From assembly GCF_954871325.1 (NCBI RefSeq), contig NC_088777.1:15725366-15789365 (forward strand): DNA of 64,000 nt. The letters run 5' to 3'. The translations under genes and the position numbers were made by a program. Positions 24,502-36,800 of the stretch are shown here, piece after piece. The DNA comes from Gordionus sp. m RMFG-2023. Lineage: Eukaryota; Nematomorpha; Gordioida; Chordodea; Parachordodidae. The notes beneath the pieces were generated by a model, which was given only the letters and a program-made list of their open reading frames with translations, was not told the DNA's origin and searched no databases. How positions within the stretch are numbered: the stretch's first letter is position 1; each line of letters begins with the position of its first letter.

Positions 24502-24732
24502 GGTATAATGAGCTCTTCCAAAACTAAAAAAGGCGCATTATAAATGATAACTAATATTCTTTACCAATTTTGATGTTTAGATCACATAAAATTATTATAT
24601 TATAAACCAATTTATTTCCATTTTAAAGGTTTTTTTAACGATGATTGACTGAAACAACCTGTTAAAAGATTTCGAAGCGGTTAAATTTATTGTTTAAATT
24701 TTGATTTGGGTTATTTTTACCAATTCAACAAA
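24502..24732 (+). promoter_or_regulatory. Probable INCENP promoter and 5' leader
   Basis: These 231 bp are all that separate the Gypsy 5' LTR from the INCENP ATG. A TATA-like TTATAAATGATA lies at about 24538. No other element is certain. The LTR may have displaced or added regulatory sequence, which is inference. Confidence 0.4.
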
Positions 24733-24854
24733 ATGAGCTATGCAGAGTTTATAAATAACCTTGAAAATGGAAATAAGAAAGTTATCAATGGTTTTTTTGA
24801 CTTATATGAATGGGTAGATGAATGGGTTTTAGAAGTAACTCAAATGCTTAAAAA
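24733..24854 (+). CDS. INCENP: INCENP exon 1, Survivin/Borealin-binding helix
   Basis: It encodes MSYAEFINNLENGNKKVING, then FFDLYEWVDEWVLEVTQMLK. The pattern (basic-Leu-x-x-Phe, then W-x-x-E-x-x-x-x-A/T-x-x-M) resembles the human N-terminal helix KLMEFLCN...DLVWLEEIQEEAERMF that packs with Survivin and Borealin. The ATG is the first in frame. The donor AAAAA|GTAATA is phase 2. Confidence 0.6.
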
Positions 24855-27800
24855 GTAATAAATGTTTATTTTAAATTTATATTGCATATCTTTTATCAAG
24901 CCCATATTTGAGGAATAAGCGCGTTGTTGGACAAACATCAACTGTAAAAGCCATTCATAAAAAATTTCAAAGATCACAAAACAAATGTAACCAAATAAAA
25001 AATGGAAATTCTATTGTAATAATTTAATTTTTATTTTAAAATATCTATTAAATTTAAGGTACATTTAAATAAATCCAAAGTTAATAAACCAGATAGCATT
25101 CAAAATACTTCTAATTTGAGAAAATCCCACTCCAATACAAAGTTTAATACTATTATTTTTATATACTACCAGATATCAAATATATTAATCTAGTTTACAC
25201 CTTATACTTATATTAATATTTATAACTTAAAAGATAAGAATTGCATTGTACACCATCATTAAATATAAATTAAAATGATAAATATAGTGATTTTTAATGC
25301 TATTTTTTTTTAAAATAAAAATATTGGTTTTTAATACAATTCATAACATGGAACCACTTCTAACTAAAGTATATGTACTTATTGCTGAAATTTGCATTTT
25401 TTTAAAAAATGATTGCCTTAATAGAATTGATATTAAAAAACTTGAAAACATAACAAATTTAAGAGCCCAGAAAAACTTTTTCAAATTTTTATAAATCAAA
25501 ACCTTTCTTTTTGTCAAGGAGGCCTGCAAATTCATTTTTTTTTCTAGTCCCACCTTGAATTTTGAATGATTTAGCCCAACCTTTAATTTATTTTTAGGCC
25601 TGACCTGAATTTTTATTTATAATTAAATTATATATAAATTATACACATTTTTATAAAATTTTGCTTTATCCTTATAGGGTATTATTATTTTAATTTTGAT
25701 TAAAAAAAAAGAAAATATTATATATCATTTTTTCAAATTTATTTATTGCTTGGTCAGATTTTTTTTTTAAATTAAAAAAATTATCAGAGCCAGGTCTTGG
25801 ATGACAAAATTATTTAAAAATTGGTTTGTAAAATCAATGATTTAATAAAATATGGGAAAAATAGTCCAATTTATTCTCAGACTTTAAAATTCTGACTAAA
25901 CTTATTACTCAGATTAGCTCTATGTTAATTGAATTTACTAAAATACATAACCAGAATATTTTATTCCTACCCATATATCTGATCTATCTAAAAAAACATA
26001 ATTTTATAAATGTCTAATTCTTTTTATAAATTCCTACATTATACTATTAAACTGCCTCACCTTTTCCTAATTCTGATATTTTATCTTTTCTTACATTCAT
26101 TCTTAAATTTTATCAAACATATTCAAATTATACCAACTAAAGTATATAATTATATAAAATTCTACCATCCCCTTTACCCTCAATTTATTCTATCCCCCTA
26201 TTATCATTGGAAAATTTGTCTATCATTACCCTTTAGCTATTGATCATCATCTTGTCAACCATATTTAATGCTAAATTTAGACATTAATCTTTATCTAAAA
26301 ATGTCTTAATTCTAAATATATATTGAAATATCTTTTTTTCTTGCGGTTCATACATGTTGTTAAAAAAACCATGAAAATATATATATTTTTCTTATAATCA
26401 TTATAATTTTCGCACCCTCATTGTTGAAAAACAACTTTTTATAATCATTATATTTACATACCCACGTTGAAAAACCAATAAAATCTAATCATAGTTTTCC
26501 ACACATGTTGTTGAACAACCACTAAAATCAAATAAATGGTTTTCATGTACAAGGATAAACTAATGAAATCTAATCATTATAGTTTTCATGTACAAGTTGA
26601 AAAACTAATGAAATCTATTCATTTTAGTTTTCACACACATTGTTGAAAAGCAGCTGACATATATATTTCTAGCACATGTTTTTTCTTTCTGCTATTATTA
26701 GAATAATGTTGCATAATTGATCTCAATTTTATTAATGATACAGAATAAAATTCCAATCTCTAATTGAGTTTGACTGTGGTATGTATTTTCTAACAATGAA
26801 AGCCATTTCTCTTCATAATTTTTTAATCAACAACCTAATATTTTACTAAATATAATCAACTTAGATGTATTTTATTCACATACCAGATCATCGAGGCTGT
26901 TTTTTTATTTTCTCGCAGCCCTTAATTAAAATAAAAGTTAAACATAAATCTTTAATAATAATTTAATTACTACATCAACATATTTTCTAACAATAATTGT
27001 ATACTCTTTTTGACCTCTAATCTTATTCTCTGAATATTTTTAATTATATCATTCAACCAATTTATAATTTATTGGTATTTATTTCAGTCTTTATCTTAAT
27101 CTTTGAATATTTTCACTTAGTATCTTTTTTCACATTTTAAATTATTTAATATCCACAATTTATGTTCCTTTTTATTTGTCAAGTTTTCTCTAGTGATCAA
27201 TTATTCAATAACTTATAATAAATCTAAAATATCTTATAGATTCAATTAAATTCTGTTAGATTCAGTTGGTTTCTAAGTTTATCAGCAATTTCCCGTTAAT
27301 TATAAAATTCACAAGCTTATTTATATATTCTTTGCTATGAATGCTGCCTTTAAAATTCTTTGTTTTTCTTGGAATTTCCGCATTAGCATGCAGTTTTACA
27401 CAACTCCTTTTTCCCCATAAACCCATTGCCTGGCATTAGACTGAAATTTTCTTTTAACTTTATTTAATACAATATAAAAAAAACAATGGTCGCGATTATA
27501 ATTTTTCCTCTCTTTTTATCATTTTCTCTTTACATTATTTATATATTCATAAATTAATAATTTTCAAAATATAATAAAAATTTAAACTATGACTTTTCGC
27601 CATTCAAATTTTTCTTTACTAAAACAAAACTATTTATGACTATTTAATAAAAAAAATTATTTGCATAATAATAAAAAATATTTTAATAACCAAAGATCGG
27701 ACTAAGAAAAGATAATTGCTTCATAAAAAAAACTATTACGCGAAATATTTACATAATAATAAAAACAAACTAATTAATTACAAAATCATCTGAATTTAAA

Positions 27801-30800
27801 AAAAATATATAACAAAATATTCGCATAAATTGCGATAAGCATCCAACACCTTCGAAGGACTGCACAACAGTACTCTGTTTTTTCCTCCTGACAGTTCTTC
27901 TGAAGATTGCCCGGGCAATATCGAATGTTGTTCCCCACCAGGGCTGTTTCTAAGCAGTGCCGGATTAAAGGTTACCTACACAGCATAGACATCTCGCCCT
28001 GGATAGTACGTAAGGCCTTTCTCCCAGACGTACCTTTCTTCTGAATCGATCCCTTGCTATTTTTTAATCATTCTGATTCTACGATGCCACGAATATTTAA
28101 ACTACTACTCTTAAATTTGTAATTAATTAATTGCTTAACTTAATTAAATCTTAAAAATTATAACTGGATATTTGGACATAAATAAGCTAACTAGAAATTA
28201 TTTTATACATTTAAAAATTCATGCCAGTAGTTAAGCATATATATAAAAATGTATTCCATTTTTCTATTAATATTATTATTAATTTTTAATTGGACAAATT
28301 TAACCAATTGAAAGAAATTTTATTTATAATGTCTAGTTCCTTATTCTTTATTCGCAAATTTATATGTTACCCATTAGCAAAGAAAATATAAGCCCCGATA
28401 AAAACACCTATATAAAATCTAAAAAGATCCAAAACAAGAAAAAGACACTTCAAGATATTTCCGAGATCTCTACTGTACTTGCCATTGAAAATAACTCATT
28501 GATTGACAATACAGGCATTAGCGATATGACGACCACGATAGGTGGTAGGATACTGAGACCGAGGAATAGAGCAAACGTATACATAAACTAATTTGAAATA
28601 TTATTTTTTTTTAGAATAAATAAGCCAGAAATGAAATTAAGTTAGATTGATTAAAAAATATTAATAGTAAGAAATAAGTATCTGCAAATTAATTTTTTTG
28701 ATATGGGCCCTTTTTAAGGTTTAGGTTTGACCCGGCACAGTTTTGGTTCAATCATTAAGACATATATATATATATATATATATGTTAATTTTTTTAACGA
28801 TGTATCGATTTATTTAATCTATAATGTATAACTATTTTTAAATCATAAACTATATAATAAAATGAAAACTTCATTATATAAAAACAGAATTGGGACCAAA
28901 AGTTCCCAAAAAATTAAAATAATAATATTGTATAATAGTAATATGAATTTTATACTTTAAATAATAAAATCCATTCGGTTCTGATGTAAGGGTTTCTATT
29001 TTACCGCCTATATTTTTTTAAAAAATTTGCCACATGACATGTCAAAGGGAAGATATAACGATTGGTAAAAAAACATAATATGCTATTTATATTTTTTTTT
29101 CTCGGCTATATTATAACCAGATTAGAATTTAAATTTTTTGGAAATGAAGAGACTCATGTGAAGTCCCAAATTAAGGATTCACCTAGAGACCAAGGTACAA
29201 AAGTTAAACCATCTAGCCTTAGGCCATCATCTGATGATAAGTTAGCAGACTCCAGAATGTTTGGTATTTGGACCCTAGTAAGAGAACGGCTAATCACTGA
29301 ATAAATCGCTGAATGCCTTGCATGTCTGCCTTGACTATATATACAATTAAGACCATGTCTCCCTTTGGAATCAATCGATATTTACATTTTATGTATTGGT
29401 TGAATGACTACATCGAATTCGATGGCCTATGATAACTCTTAATTGTTCATCTGATAAGTGATCACTTATGTTCTTCTAACTGACCCATTGAAATTTATAA
29501 ACAAATATTTTTTTGGCCCTAAAATTATCTAAATTGTTCTGCTCGGCCAATAATCATTTTTTGCATGGGTAAAAAGATATAAATTAGCACTAATTCTAGG
29601 CATAAAAAATTTGACGATCATAAAATTAGTCCACCTAGTAAAAATATTTGGCAAAAGTTGGCCGGTCTTATTCTAGAATCCCATGGGACGCACCTTAAAC
29701 ATCTATAATATATATAAAAGCCTTGTCACAAAAATAGCGTTACGCTCTCATGTCCCACTTTTCATATCACACTTTATAATATATATTCAAAAAATCGTTA
29801 ATTTTGTAAAATGCCTATGGCCCAATTGGGCAGAACTTTGCTTAATTATTGGACTTGGGTTCGAATCCAGACAAATGTTTTTTTTCTCTTAATCTGGTAA
29901 AATATTTTTTTTCTTAATCTGACAAAATTAATCAAATAGATACGATTCAAAGTTTGTAGCTACTTTAAAATTCAAACTATTTTCCTGCACAAGATAATTA
30001 AATACATTGAATACACACCTAATATTATACCTATTCCTGAATATTTAGGGATCATTAGAACTTTATATGCATCAAGTACCAATTCAAGTACGAGATTTAT
30101 TTAAATACTTTTTTAATTCATTTAAAATTTAAACCATTATATCGGGAATCAGAATTTTCTCTTTTATTTGACGAGGGAGGAATCAGAAATTTTCCTATCT
30201 TATGAGGTGTTATTTAAAAATTTATATTTATTTGGGGTTATTCTAAAATTTTCCATTATTTTTATAAAATATGTTAATAAAGTATATATTTAGTATTTTA
30301 AATTTGTATGTACAATTAAAAAGTCTTTTAAATTAAATTTTTATTCATTTGTATTTTATAATCTAAAAATTTATTCTTGCTAGATGAGAGTTTTATGTTA
30401 AAACCCTTAAGAAGGATCCATTCCACATTGAATTTTACTTTCTACATGCATTCCATAGTTTTGTATATTTTCTCATAACTTCATAATTTAATTGTAGAAT
30501 GTATATTTTTCAAACATTTTTGATTAAATGTATAACTTTTTTGTTTTACTTATATATAATTTGACTACATGATTAAAGTTAACCTCCTATTATTTGTTAT
30601 CTTAGAATATCTTTTTATTTTTTCTATTGTAATTTAATAACAATGTCTTAAATTTAAATTTATATTTTGTAACTAAGTAATAAATCATTTGGAAGGGTGG
30701 TGGTTTGTTTAAAATTTAAATTAGGATTAACATATTTTTAGCATAGTACTTTATATGTATTCATGATTTTCATATAAATACCAGGAGCTAACCAATAGAA

Positions 30801-33800
30801 TGATAGGTAAATCAGATATTTCCCCTTCATTTGATCCTAATTTTGAAAAATTTTCCCAATAATATAAATGGCAAAAAAAATATATACATATTAGACAGAT
30901 TTAATTCTTATAAACCCCTACATCACACCTATTTTTCTGGATCCAAGGAAAAAATAAATTATTCTGGGTTTTCCTGGGTTTGGGAAATATTTTTCACAAT
31001 TAATATGGACTTGGAAGTAGCTTGGGAAACATTTTTTAAAATTAATATAGTCTTATATTCCTGAAAATTTTTTAATTTTAAATATGGAGTTAGAAATTGG
31101 CCTGAAAATTTCTTTTGGAGACATGGCCAGGCCTGATCAAAAACCAAGGCCCATGAACATATTCTGATTGTATTTTTAAATGCATTGTGACTTTTTATAA
31201 ATTTTATTTCAGTTCTCAACTATCAAAATTATTATGGTCTTTTTGATAAAATTTTCCCAAGTACGTGGACCTGGCTTGTGAATTTTTTTAATATTAGGCA
31301 TAGGTGTAATATTTAACACAGAATATTTATATGGCCCTTAGGTAAAAGCTAATTTAATATATTTTTATTCAAAAATAGTATTCATTCTCAGTCTTAATGG
31401 GTTGGCCTTTGTCTGAAGTAGGTGAGCTGGGTTAAAATAGAATAAAAAAATAAATATGGTTTTTAGAGATTTACCTATCTCCCGGGTTGGGAAAAAATTT
31501 TGAAAATTACTATGGGGTGCCAGGCTTGGGAAAATTTTTATAGGTTGGGCTGGGTTTGAAAAATATTTTTATAAATTATATTAGGCTGGGCTTGGGGAAA
31601 ATTTTTCAAAAATATTATGAGCTAGTGAGGATTTTTTTATTATTAACTATGAGTCAGACATTGGCTTAAAAAATTTTTTTTGCAGGCCTGGGCTTGGCCT
31701 GATCAAAAAACCTAGGCCCATGAAAATCTGATTTTGATTGTATTTTTAACATTATGATTATTTAAATATTTTATTTCAGTTCTCAACTACCAAAATTATT
31801 ATATTCATTTGGCTTGGAAGAATTTTTTAAAATTATTATGTGTACTTTGCCTGGAAATTTTTTTAATATTAAATATTAGGTATAAATAATCAGTAATATT
31901 TAACAAATAATATTGGTATTATCAAGTAAAAGCTTTAAATTTAATTTTACCAAACCATAGTATTTACACTTAGTTTTAACGGATTAAACCGGGCCTGAAG
32001 GGGGGGGGAAGGGATTAAAAGAATAATAATTAGATATTATTTTCAAATAAGAGGTAACAACTATAATAAAAGTAAGAAAAAAAATTCTCATTCCCCGTCA
32101 TTTTTGACGGGCTATCTTCTAGTCTTTATCTGATAAAAAGGGAAGAATAGTATAAAAATATAAAATTATAACCATTTTTTATACATCATGGAATTGACAT
32201 ATTCAAATTTGACATTTATAATATATTCATAAATTTAACTATAAATTAATATTTCTTTTAATCATTAAAATATTTTGCATTATTCGCGCATTATTTTACT
32301 ATTGAGAGGTGGTTGATATTTAATAACATTTGTAATTTACTTAAAAAAATAAAACGGTTTTTTTCGGGGAAATATTGGAGAAATTTGAGGAATCCGTGCA
32401 AAAACCAGACTTTTTTAGTTGAATATTTGAATCATTCTCATCAATATCAGAATCCTATAATAAAATTTATAATTCCTAGAAAATTTTTAACCCACTCTTT
32501 ACATTTTCCTGTTATCTTTGAATAATTGGAAATACTATATATCCAATAATAACAATATTTAAGAACTGCTATGTAACCAATTTTTTGTTTGTTGCATATC
32601 TTTTATAAAAATGAATCTAAGCAGTGGCGTAGCCAGAATTTATCATGGGGAGGGGGGGGGGTAACTGTTATTATATGGAACCGAACTGAAACGTTAAAAA
32701 ATTTTCACCTGAACCGAACCTATAAAAATTCAGGTGAACCGGTTTGAACCTTTTGATATTAATTATTTTTAGACATTTTTATATATTGCCATTTGACGGT
32801 GCTAACTACCAAAGTTAGCATATAGACATTGGCGTCACTAGCCTTTACAATATCGGGACTTAAAAATTATATTTTTTAAATTTCTGCGAATAGACTTCCT
32901 TTATAAAGGTATGTTTAAAATTGATTCAAATTTTTCATGGGGCCAGATTCCCTGCCGCTCTTTAGTAACGCTATTGCATATAGAAGTGTTCTCATTCTTA
33001 AGATTTTTCTTACCAATTTTAGAGAATAATGATAAAAAAAATATTTTCTTTACGGTTGAACCTATATTATTATTTTTCACCAACCTGACCATGAACCGGG
33101 TTTTTTTTTATCTGAACAAGAAAAATATAGAAGGACTAAATATCTGGTTTGCGCTAATATTTAGTGCTTGAAGTTTGGTAGATAGTTTAAAAAAACGCAT
33201 TATTGACAAGAAAAAATTGACAAGGCTAGAAGGAAAATTTAGAAACACTGAATATATGGGTGGGCCAATATGTAATACCTGATTATTACTAATTCATCAA
33301 TCATTCCAGTGAATATATAAAAGCCAGTTATAAGTGAAACCGTGAATCGTAAATGGATTCCAAATTGCGATTCAATTGCTTCTAAATAATATTATTTGTT
33401 CTTTTCGGTTTATTTAATAAATATACAAGAAAAATAGTTTAAATCTCTATATATTTTGAATCTAAGTATATGTTCTAGAATTTAATATGAATCTGACTTT
33501 TATTAAAACGCAATCCTTGAAAGTAATCATTTAAAAGCTTAGGCCAATATGTAATGCATGAATAGTATAATTTTTTTTGTTTAATCTTTAATCCGATTGG
33601 TGAACAGTATAAATAAACAAAATACGAATTTACTAAAATTCATAACAAGATTAAAGAATGTAGAACAGGTTGATTTTTGATCAAAATTAAGGTTTTTGTA
33701 AAAAAAATCTTCTATGATTTTGAGCAAATCTTTTGGGATTTTTATATGATAAAATCTTTTGTGATGAAATCCTTTATCTTTTCTGAGCATCTTTTGTGAT

Positions 33801-36800
33801 TCTTTAAAAATAAAAATTGTGGAGGTAAAATATTTTATTTTTTGAAGAATTTTAAACTGTAAATGTGACAATTGTCATAATACCCATTGTATGTTTTTTA
33901 ATATTTGGAATAAATTATTATAATGATTATTTTAAAAATGTTTTGTCATAATTTTAATGGTTAAATGTTTCAGTGATTGTAAAGCACATAAAGGTAACAA
34001 TTGTCATAATACTATTGTAAAAAAGGGTTCCAGATTTTGCAGGACTCTTTTTTTATGTGCTTACTATCGGAGACCAGAAAAATAATGACTTATTAAAATT
34101 ACTTAAAAACAGAAACATATACTCATCGAATTGTTTCGAGTGATTCCTCTTAATATGTCTATGCTATTATGACTCCCTGCTATTACTACATCACATATTC
34201 TACAATCAGACTTAAATTTGAAATATTTGGCTAATAAATCTTTGATTTTCTATTACAAATTTAATTTTTTAACAAATTATTTAAATAAAACTAATCTAAA
34301 TTTGCAGTTACAAAATATCTAACAGATATTGCCTTATTTTAATTATAATTTAGATATGACATATTCTAGGAAATATATATTTGATTATTAAATTTACTTT
34401 ATAAATAAATAGCCACCATTTTTATATATATTTTTAATTCCACTTATTTAAATATAAATTATATTTGATAATTTGCTACTTACATTTTTAAAAAATATTT
34501 TACCAGATACTTCTCTTTGTTTTACTATCAATTTAATAATCCACAAACAACAATATCCTAAAATAGATATTATTATATATTATTAAGGCTGTGCCGATTC
34601 ACATATTATTCACAGATCTGATATTTTCCGATATTGATCCAAAACCGATCCTATATTTATATTGATTTTTCACCACCCCCATTTGAACCAAATGTAATTA
34701 AGAATTCTTTCTTTCTTTCTTATTTTTTATGCAAAAATTCGAATTATGCATTTAATTTAATTTTTTTATTTCTACAATAATTAAAAAAGTTTACGGATAT
34801 TGGGAGTATTAAATGAATTTTTCATTATTCCTCCCCATGAAATTAGAATTCCTCAAATAACTTATTTTGCAAAATTATCTTTGTCTTTTGTAAAATATTT
34901 CCATAATTCAGATACCATATTTAAAAAAATTCTTTTATAAAATTGGCGTTATTATTTAAAAAGATTTAAAATAAATAAAACTCTGGGTGTTCCTTATTTT
35001 TATAAAAAAAACTTTTAAATTCTATAAATAAATCTATTTAAAAAAATAAATAAAATTCAAGGGGTGTTGTGCATTTGCTGTTTAAAAAATAATTATTTAG
35101 TAGGGCTGTGTCGATCCACATATTTTTCTCCGATCAGATATTTTCCGATATTGGCTCAAAACCGATCTGATATTATACTGATTTCCCCCCCCCCCTTGAA
35201 CCAAATATAATTAAGAAATCAATATTTTTTATGCAAAAAATCCGTGGAATTAGAATTCCGCGGATAACGCATTTTGCAAAATTATCTTTGTCTTTTGAAT
35301 AATATTTCCATAATTCAGATACCATATTTAAAAATATTCTTTTATTTAAATAAATATAAAATTGGCTTTATTCTTTAAGATTAAAATAAATAAAACTTTG
35401 GGTGTTCCTTTCTATTTTTATAAAAGAAAATATTATTAATGTAAAATAAATATACAAAACATAAAATAACAAAAAGAAGAGAAAAAAATCGGATCGGTTT
35501 TTATAGGTATCGGCCCGATCCGATATTTTTGGAAAACGCTGAATATCGGTGCCGATCCGATATTTAATATCGGCACAGCCCTATTATTTAGAAAATATTA
35601 TTAATGCAAAATAAATATGCATAAAATAACAAAAAAAGATCAGATCTGGTTTTACAGGTACCGGCCCGATTCGATATTTTTTTTAGAAAACCCTAAATAT
35701 CGGCACAGCCCTATATATATAATCATTTATAAAAAAAACTTTTGAAATCTGCTTTGTTGGGTAAAATTTAAAAATTTTTATGAAAAATGACTTAAATATA
35801 ACAAAAATGATCAAAATTTTTTTAAAATTAATAATTTTTTTTGAATAAAAAACAATTGTTTTAAATAGGAACCCTTTTTAAATAGGAAATCTTTTATAAA
35901 TGAAAAACATAAATTTTTTTTTTCCGGTCATGGGTTACTTTATTTGAATATTTACTGATATGATATGTCAAAATATATTAGCAAATAATTAATTTTTTAA
36001 AAAGGTAAAATAAATAAAGGTGAAAAATTGTACATGTTTTTTATATTATATTATTTTTAACATATGATTTAAAATAAAAAAAATAAATAAAATATTTTTT
36101 TTTATAAAAGTTTGGACCCTGAACTCTAAAATTTAAAAAAAAGTTCGGGTTTGGGTTCAGCTAAATATCGAAGGTTTGAGTTCGGATTCTCATTCCTAAT
36201 AATTACAGCTTACATTGAAATTTTAATAAATAAAAATTAATATAATGGGTTGTTTGGATGATAACAATATGAATAGATTATTTATTAATTAATATTATAA
36301 TCGGAGGTGAGGGAGGGTGTGTAAGTAGTGTTGTTAAAAAGCCGATTAGGCTCAAGCCTCAGAAGTTGGCTCAAGCCGGCTCAGGAGTTGGCTCGAGTCT
36401 AATTTTAAGCCAAAATTTATTTATTTAAATATGTTAAAACAATATAATATTTATTTTTTTTAATCATAATAATTTATATTATACTAGCTAATAACCCGTC
36501 AAGAATGACGGGGAATTAGAGTTATCTCATTTGAAAGGATTATGGATATTAATGGTGCCAGGTACTAAGTTAAAAGAAAATTTCATCCAATAATTAAGAT
36601 TTATTACATGTAAACTTGACACCACAAATACCAGTATTATCCACCAGAGCTCCTGTTAGTCAGCATTTCTGTTCACTCCCCACCGCGTGAAGGTAGGAGA
36701 TGGATTTTAGGAGAGCAAAGAAATGAAAAAAAGAATTAAAAAAAGAAGGAAGAAATAGAAAAAAAGAGACAAAGATATGAATTATAAGAAAATATATAAT

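Noticed and set aside
25297-25494. 65-codon plus-strand frame as an INCENP exon
   Set aside because: The peptide is hydrophobic and AT-driven, no suitable acceptor keeps phase, and the minus strand is equally open.
27838-28062. Spliceosomal or SRP RNA
   Set aside because: Only a 10-base resemblance to U1 (CCAGGGCGAG) was noticed; the 5' end and other conserved parts do not fit.
29798-29880. Functional tRNA gene
   Set aside because: A and B boxes are present but acceptor-stem pairing fails and no clean anticodon arm forms.
32901-33171. Overlapping frames of 63 and 86 codons
   Set aside because: Composition follows AT-rich repeat DNA with no domain or start context.
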